A stretch of 64,000 nucleotides of DNA from Methylomonas fluvii (GTDB lineage: Bacteria; Pseudomonadota; Gammaproteobacteria; Methylococcales; Methylomonadaceae), in NCBI RefSeq assembly GCF_014850975.1, contig NZ_JACXST010000004.1, positions 31,310 to 95,309 of the forward strand, in the 5' to 3' direction. Below are positions 44,117 to 51,582 of the stretch, in pieces. Within the stretch, counting starts at the first letter, position 1. The number at the start of each line of letters is the position of its first letter. Both the position numbers and the translations under genes were made by a program. Below the pieces are notes generated by a model. It worked only from the letters and a program-made list of their open reading frames with translations. It was not told the origin of the DNA and did no database searches.

Positions 44117-44776
44117 CTATTGTGAACCCGGAGAAATGGATAATGTTAATTTTGGAGCAATGCCTAAACTGTCACTTTGTTTGAGCGATTTCCTAGTAAC
44201 AATATTATGTCTCCGCTGAGCTTCTAATACGCTATCAAACTCGTTAGTTAATTCCTGTTCGTTTCTTCTTAATTTCCGTTCCGCAAGCTCTTCGATTTTT
44301 GGCGAATGCAAGCCCATACCGTCCCGAATTTCTCTAACAGCTTCGAGTCTTGCTTGCATGACCTGCAACCTGGAATGTTGATGCGCAATTTGATCTTGCC
44401 ATGCTCGACGAGTACCAGGCAAAACCAAAACTCCAGGTTTTGCGGATTGAATTTGTTGAATCCTAGACTGCTGCTTCTCAATTAAGGTTTCAAGCTTATC
44501 TTCAACACGATCTACTTGTTCGTGCTTTGCTTCAACGTAATCAAATAGGGCCTCTTGATAGCTTTGTTCAACAGATGACACTTCCAGAATAGCTTGCTGT
44601 TCTCGTTCCGCTGTTTGAGCACTATCCAAAAGCTCATCAACGTTATAAATAGCTTTCGCGTTTATCCCTTGATCATCTTGCAATTGATCAGAACCAGGAT
44701 CAATTGCGTTATAGAGGCCCCGCTGAATTACATCTGGCGTTAAAAGTCTTTTTTGAGGAACATTTACAAGTACCAT
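44117..44776 (-). CDS. kfrC: KfrC-like coiled-coil protein
   Basis: A 219-residue, highly helical protein. The central segment (ILEVSSVEQSYQEALFDYVE, AKHEQVDRVEDKLETLIEKQ) and the later LPGTRRAWQDQIAHQHSRLQ, IRDGMGLHSPKIEELA match IncP KfrC proteins. KfrA-B-C of IncP plasmids form a network that aids plasmid positioning and stability. Here it follows korB directly (79-bp gap); the kfrA gene expected between them is absent. Confidence 0.8.
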   Translation of the reverse strand: MVLVNVPQKRLLTPDVIQRGLYNAIDPGSDQLQDDQGINAKAIYNVDELLDSAQTAEREQQAILEVSSVEQSYQEALFDYVEAKHEQVDRVEDKLETLIEKQQSRIQQIQSAKPGVLVLPGTRRAWQDQIAHQHSRLQVMQARLEAVREIRDGMGLHSPKIEELAERKLRRNEQELTNEFDSVLEAQRRHNIVTRKSLKQSDSLGIAPKLTLSISPGSQ

Positions 44777-44855
44777 ATCGACTCCAAAACGAAGCTACTA
44801 TATTGCTCCGTACTCCGTACCGAGCCGACTAAGAATCAGCGCGTACTTTTAAAAG

Positions 44856-46013
44856 TTAAGCCTCTACCAATGCCAATAGCTTGACTTCACCAAGATCGAC
44901 TTCTAATTCATGACCATCATCGTCATACTTAATATGCCCAAACCCCTCTGTTGAGGGCCTTTTGTCAAGAATGATCCTACCTGGCCGACCGTCATGCCAT
45001 ATCTGAACGATAGCCTTCTTAAATTTGCTTGGATCGACTATTTTCTTCCTTTCGTTATCTTCCTGTTGCTTAATATCTGGATTGTTAGGAATGCTCGAAC
45101 TATCCGTCAATTGTAGTTGGTCGTCACCAGTAGCGACTAAAGAACGTCCGCCAGATTCTATATTTGATTCATCTTCACCCGTTAAGGTAGTGCCAGAAAC
45201 TTGGCCGCTATTAAGATCATCTTCATCAACTTCAGAGAGGTTAGCGATTGGTTCATTATTAGCATCCTGGATGACCCGAATATTTTCTTTCTTGTCCTTT
45301 AGATATTCCTGAAATAACTTCAATTGGCCCCTAGTGAATTCTTGACCAGGAGTATCTAACCAAGCCATAACATCCGCTTGGTTCGTCTTATAAAGCTTAT
45401 TCAATTCGTAAATAATATTTACGTCGGTAACTTTCCCTGCTTTGTATGCCGCATCAAGCTCAGCTGGTAACTTAAGCAACGTAGTGTGCAAAGTCACCCA
45501 CGCCGGGCTCTTACCGATTAAGGAGGAAATGGTCTTCTTTCCAATACCTTCCTCTAGTGCGGTTGCGATAGTGTGCGCAATCTCTAACGGGGTATTACCT
45601 TCTTTTTGGAGATTAACAATCAGTTGTTCGATCTTTACTCGGGCTGCCGTCTTATCGCCTTCGTCTTCAATGATGGCAGCAATCTTTTCGGCCCCATTTT
45701 GCTTTGATGCTCGAAATCTTCTAGCACCATCCTTGATCATGTATCTACCCTCAATTTCAGGGTGCTTCCTAATCGTTATTGGCTGCAATAAGCCGCTATT
45801 GTCAATGGATCCAGCCAACTCTGCTATGCTTTCAGTTGAAAAGCCATGGTTGAATTCTGTGCGCGGTTGTGCAGGATCCTCGTCGATCAAATTGATGTCA
45901 ATCTCTGCATAACCAGATGCTTCTTTTGGTTGTTCGGAGAGTAGGCCGGCAAGGTCGCCTATTTCATGCAAGGCAAGGCCACTGCTTGCAATGGTGTGTA
46001 ATTGATCTGTCAT
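44856..46013 (-). CDS. korB: KorB, ParB-family partition and global repressor
   Basis: A 385-residue ParB-family protein. The ParB N-terminal domain has the GDGARRFRAS-equivalent box (KDGARRFRASKQNG); a helix-turn-helix region follows (IGKKTISSLIGKSPAWVTLH), then an acidic linker (about 250-330), and a KorB-type SH3-like dimerisation domain at the C-terminus (GRPGRIILDKRPSTEGFGHI...LGEVKLLALVEA). KorB binds TTTAGCSGCTAAA, of which nine copies are found in the window, represses backbone promoters and partitions the plasmid with IncC. Its ATG overlaps the incC stop by one base. Confidence 0.95.
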   Translation of the reverse strand: MTDQLHTIASSGLALHEIGDLAGLLSEQPKEASGYAEIDINLIDEDPAQPRTEFNHGFSTESIAELAGSIDNSGLLQPITIRKHPEIEGRYMIKDGARRFRASKQNGAEKIAAIIEDEGDKTAARVKIEQLIVNLQKEGNTPLEIAHTIATALEEGIGKKTISSLIGKSPAWVTLHTTLLKLPAELDAAYKAGKVTDVNIIYELNKLYKTNQADVMAWLDTPGQEFTRGQLKLFQEYLKDKKENIRVIQDANNEPIANLSEVDEDDLNSGQVSGTTLTGEDESNIESGGRSLVATGDDQLQLTDSSSIPNNPDIKQQEDNERKKIVDPSKFKKAIVQIWHDGRPGRIILDKRPSTEGFGHIKYDDDGHELEVDLGEVKLLALVEA

Positions 46014-46771
46014 TATCCGATCTCCATTTGATTAAGAACATGGGCCGCTAATGCTCTCACTTCTTTGGCCGCCACTCGCGCTGTTGTTTTTTTGATTTTC
46101 CATACTGGCGTTCGGGATGCTAATGCATCGGCAATACTACTCCGTAGACCAATGACTATACCTTCAGGAGTCATTAATGTCGGATAAGCATGGGTGAGTT
46201 CCTGAAGGTGTCGTAAGTGCCTTGGATTCCTTTTATCAACTTTGCTAGGAACCATGCCAAGAAACTTAAGATTTTTATTAGCTTTTCGAATGTTAGCTAT
46301 GGTCGTAACCATTCGTTTTATACCTTGAATACTGTATGCCTCTAACTCAATTGGTGAAAGAACAAAGTCTGATGCAAATAGAGCGGCTCCCATTGTTACG
46401 CCAAGTGATGGGGCTGTATCAATCAAGCAAATATCAAAGCCAACAGACGATAATTCACTTATGGCGGATTTAAAATTCATACCCGCATCGCTCAGCGTCA
46501 TTTTTTCCATATTGGCGAGTGCAGCATCGGACTCGATAAGAACCAATCCAGTGGAGGGTAACAAAGAACAATCAACTTTCGCATTAGTTAGTAGCGAACT
46601 AGCAGAGACTCCACACTTATATGCCCCTAGCGTGTAAGACGCATTCGCTTGAGTATCGAGATCTATTACAACAACACGGAAACCACGCTCAGCAAAGTCG
46701 AAGGCAAGATGCACGAGTGTTGCAGTCTTACCAACACCGCCCTTTTGATTCGCCGTAACTAATGTTTTCAT
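46013..46771 (-). CDS. incC: IncC, ParA-family partition ATPase
   Basis: A 252-residue ParA-type ATPase (short form, like IncC2). It starts MKTLVTANQKGGVGKTATLV with the deviant Walker A KGGVGKT; IDTAPSLGVTMGAAL is the Walker B region. The same frame is open for 105 further codons upstream to 47086, through the korA gene, and would give a 357-residue long form like IncC1 of RK2. With KorB it makes up the partition system. The ATG overlaps the korA stop (ATGA). Confidence 0.93.
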   Translation of the reverse strand: MKTLVTANQKGGVGKTATLVHLAFDFAERGFRVVVIDLDTQANASYTLGAYKCGVSASSLLTNAKVDCSLLPSTGLVLIESDAALANMEKMTLSDAGMNFKSAISELSSVGFDICLIDTAPSLGVTMGAALFASDFVLSPIELEAYSIQGIKRMVTTIANIRKANKNLKFLGMVPSKVDKRNPRHLRHLQELTHAYPTLMTPEGIVIGLRSSIADALASRTPVWKIKKTTARVAAKEVRALAAHVLNQMEIG

Positions 46772-47058
46772 AGTTCCTTTGATTCCTTTGCCCATTTTCT
46801 GACTTGAAACGCTTGATGACGAGGAAGGATCACCGTCACTTTCTCGTACCCTTCCGGTACTTCCGCTAATTCCTTGTGCGCGTTCCAGACTCTGTTTACA
46901 GCTTGAGAAACTGCACTCTTTGTTATGTTCATCGCTCTTGAAAAATCGGCTTGGGATTTCCCGTCTACCAATACCCCCCGTGCTATTAAGATTGTTTGTT
47001 CCCCAATTTCTAATTGAGAAACTGCTTGTTCGAATTGCCTCTCGGTTAGTCTTTTCAT
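46768..47058 (-). CDS. korA: KorA (TrfB-family) repressor
   Basis: A 96-residue TrfB/KorA protein. MKRLTERQFEQAVSQLEIGE, TILIARGVLVDGKSQADFSR, then the helix-turn-helix NITKSAVSQAVNRVW and a C-terminal dimerisation part LPRHQAFQVRKW. These are the KorA hallmarks. ATG 47058 has AGGAAG 5 bases upstream; a GTG two codons earlier is possible. KorA represses rep and korA promoters through GTTTAGCTAAAC-like sites, which lie over both promoters here. The gene sits in a different frame inside the incC long form. Confidence 0.93.
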   Translation of the reverse strand: MKRLTERQFEQAVSQLEIGEQTILIARGVLVDGKSQADFSRAMNITKSAVSQAVNRVWNAHKELAEVPEGYEKVTVILPRHQAFQVRKWAKESKEL

Positions 47059-47143
47059 AACCACTTCCTAAACATCTGTTGCCCATGTTAGTGCTCCGCG
47101 CCTTGTTGATAAAACGACGGTGACAGCCGCCGTGAGGTAAAGA

Positions 47144-47194
47144 GTTAAGCTTAACGCATGCATAAAGTTTAGCTTAACTAATAGGCGGAGTCAA
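47144..47194 (-). promoter_or_regulatory. korA-incC-korB promoter with KorA operators
   Basis: Minus-strand -35 TTGACT (47194-47189), 17-bp spacer, -10 TAAACT (47171-47166). The KorA-like site GTTTAGCTTAAC (47167-47178) covers the -10 box, and the perfect palindrome GTTAAGCTTAAC (47144-47155) lies just downstream. Consistent with KorA and KorB autoregulation of the operon, as in RK2. Confidence 0.85.
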
Positions 47195-47201
47195 ATAACA
47201 T

Positions 47202-47214
47202 TTTAGCGGCTAAA
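47202..47214. promoter_or_regulatory. KorB operator upstream of korA
   Basis: TTTAGCGGCTAAA within the 17-bp palindrome 47200-47216, just upstream of the -35 box. It overlaps the last codons of kleE. Confidence 0.88.
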
Positions 47215-47530
47215 ATTTGCGAGGCCCATAGAACTCAACAAAGTAAGTAATCGCAATTAACAATGAAGCATGAATCATAGCGGTCAGCCCAGCATACATA
47301 CCCGGTGTATTGTGATAATACATTGCCCTTATGAACTGAAATAGAACATCGAGGGCAAACAGCCATTTAGAGATTGGCCAAACTAGGGCAAGCATTATCC
47401 AAACAATATGCACTATTCGGTGCAAAAGTGGGGGAGAACTATGAATTAAAGGATCGGTGGCTTCGACAACATTTTCTTGCTGCGGGTGAGCTTTTCCTAC
47501 ATCCGGAAACTTATAAAGTTTTGCTGCCAT
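47210..47530 (-). CDS. kleE: KleE-like membrane protein
   Basis: A 106-residue protein starting MAAKLYKFPDVGKAH, with three hydrophobic segments (HRIVHIVWIMLALVWPIS, LFALDVLFQFIRAMYY and HASLLIAITYFVEFYGP). The pattern LDVLFQFIRAMYYHNTPGMY is that of KleE from IncP plasmids, a membrane protein of the kor regulon with unknown function. It lies directly upstream of the korA promoter, as in RK2. Confidence 0.75.
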   Translation of the reverse strand: MAAKLYKFPDVGKAHPQQENVVEATDPLIHSSPPLLHRIVHIVWIMLALVWPISKWLFALDVLFQFIRAMYYHNTPGMYAGLTAMIHASLLIAITYFVEFYGPRKF

Positions 47531-47608
47531 ATTGACTACCTTTGCGAAATTAAGTTTTAATAATCAGTCAGGCCCGCGCCTGTGTCGTGATGTGACAGCA
47601 TCGCGGCA

Positions 47609-47629
47609 AGCCCCGGTTATGCCGGGGCT
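47609..47629. terminator. hairpin between klcA and kleE
   Basis: An 8-bp stem, AGCCCCGG/CCGGGGCT, with a TTATG loop. No clear T-run follows on the minus strand, so it may be a weak terminator or an mRNA-stabilising hairpin behind klcA. Confidence 0.4.
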
Positions 47630-47683
47630 ACCTATCATCTTCTTACTTCCGCAATAAATGGTATTTTCGCTACTTAAGAATAC

Positions 47684-48079
47684 TCAATTAATTGCAGCAT
47701 ATATCTTGCCACTTTCTTCGTGAAATGAAATGTAATCAATTAACAGATGGTACATTTCTATAAAGTGGTCTTGCTCTGTTTTATTTGCAATTACGTTAAG
47801 GGTGTAAAGAGTTGCGACAATACCAGCGGCGTCCCCAGACATTTCACCACAAAAGCCATTATCCGCATTACATGTGATTTCCTCATAGCCTGTAGGAGCC
47901 ATGTAAAAGCCACCATTCAACAGCGTAAAAAAATCCCAATAACCACCAGAATATTCTTCAAATAGTTTGTCCATAAAGGAATAAATAAGCGTTTCCCCTA
48001 GACAAAGTTTTTCTTTGAAATAGGTTGGCAAAAAACTTTCGCGTTTAACAGGTTCAACGGCAGTTGCAGTAATACTCAT
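47684..48079 (-). CDS. klcA: antirestriction protein KlcA/ArdB
   Basis: A 131-residue ArdB/KlcA protein. The family signature YWDFFTLLNGGFYMAP and the later CGEMSGDAAGIVATLYTLN are clear. KlcA/ArdB relieves type I restriction and helps the plasmid establish in new hosts. Its promoter carries a KorC-type operator (48133-48149), as for RK2 klcA. Confidence 0.92.
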   Translation of the reverse strand: MSITATAVEPVKRESFLPTYFKEKLCLGETLIYSFMDKLFEEYSGGYWDFFTLLNGGFYMAPTGYEEITCNADNGFCGEMSGDAAGIVATLYTLNVIANKTEQDHFIEMYHLLIDYISFHEESGKIYAAIN

Positions 48080-48128
48080 CGGAATCTCCGGTAACTGACC
48101 TTGGCGGAATGCCCGGCCTTCGATGTAT

Positions 48129-48157
48129 ACAGTAGGGCGTTATGTCCTATTTGTCAA
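48129..48157 (-). promoter_or_regulatory. klcA promoter with KorC-type operator
   Basis: Minus-strand -35 TTGACA (48157-48152), 17-bp spacer, -10 TACTGT (48134-48129). The spacer contains TAGGACATAACGCCCTA (48149-48133), which differs from the RK2 KorC operator TAGGGCATAATGCCCTA at only two of 17 positions. Confidence 0.85.
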
Positions 48158-48208
48158 GTTTACATGGTTGCATCAGCTAAATGATCGAAAGCTATAACTA
48201 TCAGGTGT

Positions 48209-48529
48209 TTAATCTGATTCAGTTTCGCGCCAGATAGATTTGATGCCCGCCAGATCGCATAAAATACCCCAAATGGCATAAGATATATCAGTTTCCCCAC
48301 TAACCCATCTTCTTACGGTTCTACTGGCGCCACTACCAGTAAGTCCCACTTTTTTTGCAACTTGGCCCCCTGTTAATCCTGTCCGGCGAATTATTTCTCT
48401 AACTTCATCTCCGTTCGGAACACTCCAATTTTCACTAAAGGGTATTAAACATTCAGGTCGTATTTCTATGACTTTTCCATCAAATGGGGTTGACGAGTAT
48501 CGTCGTTTAACTGTTGTGTCATTGTTCAT
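48209..48529 (-). CDS. helix-turn-helix regulator, probable KorC counterpart
   Basis: A 106-residue DNA-binding protein. The N-terminal 50 residues lack a known motif; the C-terminal half has a helix-turn-helix (VREIIRRTGLTGGQVAKKVG, then SGASRTVRRWVSGETDISYA). ATG 48529 is chosen; the frame extends 42 codons upstream through the KorB operator, which is unlikely to be coding. It lies directly upstream of klcA, whose promoter has a KorC-type site, so it is the best candidate for the KorC function. Assignment by position and operator only. Confidence 0.65.
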   Translation of the reverse strand: MNNDTTVKRRYSSTPFDGKVIEIRPECLIPFSENWSVPNGDEVREIIRRTGLTGGQVAKKVGLTGSGASRTVRRWVSGETDISYAIWGILCDLAGIKSIWRETESD

Positions 48530-48568
48530 TTTTTTTAAAATACCATCACTTAAGTTAAGGGCTTCGAT

Positions 48569-48581
48569 TTTAGCCGCTAAA
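48569..48581. promoter_or_regulatory. KorB operator upstream of the korC-like gene
   Basis: TTTAGCCGCTAAA in the 17-bp palindrome 48567-48583, about 40 bp before the regulator's ATG. Confidence 0.85.
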
Positions 48582-48852
48582 ATGGAAAGGTCATTGTAGA
48601 AGTTGCAGATGATCGTAACCATAAAGGGATTGAACACGCTTATGATCGGGTGCAATAACTTTTTTGCCCTCCCATTTATCCTATACTGAATTGGCTTATC
48701 ACCATAAGCGTATAGGCATGTTTCACTTATTTTTGAGATTATAACGACGCTGCCGAGTTCTCTTGGGAATAGCGTTAGGAAGATTCTGCATCAAGATCCA
48801 ATCTTAATGATTTCCTTTTGGCGTTTAATGATTTTTGCTTTTCTATAATCTG

Positions 48853-48936
48853 TTATTTTTTTGTTGTCTCTTCTGCCCATTTTCTGACTTGAAACGCTTG
48901 GTGCTTTGGCAGAATTGCTTCTACAAACTCATATGA
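48853..48936 (-). pseudogene. korA-family C-terminal remnant
   Basis: The minus strand reads DSYEFVEAILPKHQAFQVRK followed by WAEETTKK and a stop. This matches the C-terminal end of the intact korA (ILPRHQAFQVRKWAKESKEL). DNA identity is strong over CCATTTTCTGACTTGAAACG. The N-terminal helix-turn-helix part is missing; iteron DNA begins about 45 bp upstream. It is a truncated second TrfB-family gene. Confidence 0.75.
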
Positions 48937-48980
48937 ATCGGCAATAATGTATGGAATAGTCCAATTCGGAATAGAAGACC

Positions 48981-49751
48981 CGCGACCTATTCCCCCTAGT
49001 GGATTCATTTAAAGCAAGAATTTTTAGTAAAAACTCGACTTGTTGTTCGTTTTAATGTCCAGAGGCTAATTGTTTTTGTTGCAGTTTACGGCTGTTCGTC
49101 TTGCATGTTCTAAGAGCATACTAAAAGAAGTCATAGGTTTATTTGCACGGTTAAAAAAAGGCTATATAAGGCTTATAAGTAATAAGGACTGTAAAAGACC
49201 AGTTTACTTGAGCATAATCAATATGTTGGGAATTGTACCCGCGACCTATTCCCCCTAATTGTATTGTGATAAAGCTCATTTATGTGTACTCATGTCATCA
49301 AAAAGGTATCTTGATTTTGCCAATCCCGCGAACCGCGACCTATTCCCCCTGGTTTTTTAATAACCCGCGACCTATTCCCCCTGGATTTTTAGGAACACGC
49401 GACCTATTCCCCCTGCCTGATTTGATCTATTCAGGGTGAAAATCTAAAGCGATTTGTACCCGCGACCTATTCCCCCTGAATAGCGCGACCTATTCCCCCT
49501 GGAAAAAGACATTTGCCGCGACCCATTCCCCCTGTGTTCATGAAAGTACTTTTGTTAATGGCTAATCCGGTGAGAGGTAGTTATTTCCTTAATAGCGAAT
49601 TACCCTGAACGTTACCAACGTACTGATTTACCCCTATTTCCATTGAATTTTGAAGAACCCGCGACCTATTCCCCCTTCTTTGGTTACGACCCGCGACCTA
49701 TTCCCCCTGCGTTAATTACGGCTCGGGACCCATTTCCACCATCAAGTGATT
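48981..49751 (+). repeat. iteron array of the vegetative origin (oriV)
   Basis: Ten copies of the 18-bp iteron CGCGACCTATTCCCCCTG, all in one orientation, starting at 48981, 49240, 49334, 49366, 49398, 49461, 49484, 49517, 49660 and 49692; some have one or two changes (for example CGCGACCCATTCCCCCTG at 49517). A degenerate eleventh is at 49734. Several are spaced 32 bp apart, about three helix turns. AT-rich DNA lies between and beside them. This is typical of a Rep-binding iteron origin that also controls copy number. No clear DnaA box was seen. Confidence 0.9.
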
Positions 49752-50859
49752 TTTTCGAATCTATTAATCGTCTATTCGATGCTTTTTGTTCTGCAGTGAA
49801 TTCTGGTGAAGGGAATATGGTATACACAACATCTACGATTTTAGACCGCTTCCCGCGTTCTTCTGTTTTGGTGTGGCTGGTTAAAACACCTAGCGACTTA
49901 AGTTCATCCCAAGATTCTTCAAGTGTAGCTATTGCATCACGTTCGCGTTTATAGCCTTCCAGTAAAGCGCTGTCTCGCTTGATTGTGCTGTACCGCATTA
50001 CGAAGCTGTTAGTTAATGCTGCTTGAGTGTACTTGAGTACCAATTGTGAGATTAACCATCTTGATAGTTGAGTTCTACACTTCATTAATCTGCGATAGTT
50101 GAACTGCCTATATGTCAGATTAGAAATACTGTTAGTAATCAATGGATGAAACTGAATTAACCATTTAGAGTCTTGAGAATTGCTTATAGAACTGTCTTTT
50201 TTGCTCACCCTTGCAAGCAATGAAAGATAATTCATGCGGGTATAGCAGACTTCTGTGTCCTCCGTTTCCCCTTGAATATCAATGTTGCTAAGGGATAGAA
50301 TATCCAATGCTTCCGTTAGTTCGTCGTAACGGAGGGTGTGGCCTTGATCAGCTAGATGAGTGCGTAATCGGTGTAATGTAAATCGGCATCCGGAACGGAA
50401 TCCATCAGCATCATAAAAACCATCATCAACCGCAATTTTTCGTAATGCGTGTTCAACAAGTTCCTCTCGTGCTCCAGGATAATATTCTGTTTCTACCTCT
50501 GTGATAGGGTCCTTTAGCCTTGCTGGTCTTATAAGTATCTTGAATTCATTACCTCTGTATTTGAAGGCAATTGTGCAGATTGGTAATGCGCCACTTGGTA
50601 GCCGCATTTCTTCTTGCCGTTTCCGTGTAATTGAAAACCGAGGAACGCTATCCCAAAGGTCGAAAGCGTTGCCAAGTTGATCGCGCTCGTCATTATTGTT
50701 GGCTAAAAAGTCTTGAAACAGGCATAACTGCTGATTTGAAAAAGCGTCAGGCGGGACTGGTTTGTGCTGCGAGACTCGTTTTTTGGGCGTTTTCTTTTTA
50801 CCGAGAGAAATTGAATCTTGGGTATTATCAAGAAGAGTAATCTGATTGCCTTGCGACAT
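49684..50859 (-). CDS. repA: plasmid replication initiator
   Basis: A 391-residue protein next to an iteron array. It contains a central region typical of RepA-type initiators (RLPSGALPICTIAFKYRGNE, a later SNLTYRQFNYRRLMKCRTQL and helix-rich WLISQLVLKYTQAALTNSF). I think it belongs to the broad plasmid RepA_C group, not to TrfA of RK2; no Walker motif is present. The extreme C-terminus (GGNGSRA, AGGIGRGS) is encoded by two iteron copies read on the opposite strand. Its promoter is nearly identical to that of korA, with KorA and KorB sites, so replication is tied to the kor circuit. Confidence 0.82.
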   Translation of the reverse strand: MSQGNQITLLDNTQDSISLGKKKTPKKRVSQHKPVPPDAFSNQQLCLFQDFLANNNDERDQLGNAFDLWDSVPRFSITRKRQEEMRLPSGALPICTIAFKYRGNEFKILIRPARLKDPITEVETEYYPGAREELVEHALRKIAVDDGFYDADGFRSGCRFTLHRLRTHLADQGHTLRYDELTEALDILSLSNIDIQGETEDTEVCYTRMNYLSLLARVSKKDSSISNSQDSKWLIQFHPLITNSISNLTYRQFNYRRLMKCRTQLSRWLISQLVLKYTQAALTNSFVMRYSTIKRDSALLEGYKRERDAIATLEESWDELKSLGVLTSHTKTEERGKRSKIVDVVYTIFPSPEFTAEQKASNRRLIDSKKSLDGGNGSRAVINAGGIGRGS

Positions 50860-50907
50860 GTTTAAGTCTCGCTAAAGAATAAAGTAACGCGATAGCACGT
50901 AGTAAAG

Positions 50908-50937
50908 AGTTTAGCTTAACTAATAGGCGGAAGTCAA
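50908..50937 (-). promoter_or_regulatory. rep promoter with KorA operator
   Basis: Minus-strand -35 TTGACT (50937-50932), 18-bp spacer, -10 TAAACT (50913-50908). The KorA-like site GTTTAGCTTAAC (50909-50920) overlaps the -10 box. From the -35 box to the operator the sequence is almost the same as at the korA promoter (CGCCTATTAGTTAAGCTAAA in both). Confidence 0.87.
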
Positions 50938-50944
50938 ACAACAT

Positions 50945-50957
50945 TTTAGCCGCTAAA
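50945..50957. promoter_or_regulatory. KorB operator upstream of the rep promoter
   Basis: TTTAGCCGCTAAA in the 17-bp palindrome 50943-50959, placed relative to -35 as at the korA promoter. The rest of the gap to 51235 has no gene; it does contain CATATCCTGC (51137-51146), which resembles the oriT nick core but lacks its flanks. Confidence 0.87.
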
Positions 50958-51235
50958 ATCCAAGGAGGAGGGCGGGTGTGTATAGTCGAACATTCTTCAC
51001 GCATTTATCGCGGGTGTTTGATGAAAGATTTTGGCCCCCCATCATTACTTATCTTGGCAGGCTGTATATTTCTGGAGGTGGCAGAAGGGTGAACATGGAT
51101 GTCAGTGATCGAAAGAAATCATCAAATTAGCCCCGTCATATCCTGCTAACCGCCAGAATCAAAACATGTTATATTGTAAAAAATCATTTGTTTCGACGGT
51201 GTTTAAGTACATTTCACGGTTACTGGCATAACGTA

Positions 51236-51565
51236 ATGGAGTATCAAAATAACACATACAATATAGAAGAAGCCGAGCTGGTAGAGTTTGTTAAAACTAA
51301 GGCCGTAAGGGAAATCAATATTGTTCAGGCACCGAGTAAAAAGTACCGAATAGTCACTAAATTAAATTGGAAGGACGGGGCTTTTTTGTTAGTGTCCTAT
51401 CGCAAAAGAGTTCGTGAATGGTCAACGTTAGATACATTGATCCGATACCTTCGAGAAACCTATAAAGATATATCCATCCCCATCAGATTAACGTTTGTAC
51501 CTCTTGAAGAAGCAGAAGATTCAACAGGGCATGAAATCCATATCGTAATAGATCAGAGCGATTAG
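51236..51565 (+). CDS. small conserved protein of the cargo operon
   Basis: A 109-residue protein (MEYQNNTYNIEEAELVEFVK...). The middle reads KYRIVTKLNWKDGAFLLVSY and REWSTLDTLIRYLRETY, a pattern I associate with small plasmid-encoded ParC-like or partition-neighbour proteins, without being able to name a family. ATG 51236 is preferred over an upstream frame extension of 16 codons that lacks similar character. It is 17 bp upstream of the TonB receptor gene, so it starts the cargo operon. Confidence 0.55.
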   Translation: MEYQNNTYNIEEAELVEFVKTKAVREINIVQAPSKKYRIVTKLNWKDGAFLLVSYRKRVREWSTLDTLIRYLRETYKDISIPIRLTFVPLEEAEDSTGHEIHIVIDQSD

Positions 51566-51582
51566 ATCGTAAACTATCCACT

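Noticed and set aside
48981..49709. CRISPR array
   Set aside because: The direct repeats are 18 bp with irregular spacings (23-143 bp or more), no cas genes are present, and they sit beside a rep gene; they are iterons.
51137..51146. Second oriT nick site (CATATCCTGC)
   Set aside because: It shares 10 bases with the oriT core but lacks the TraJ inverted repeat and flanking bases; probably chance.
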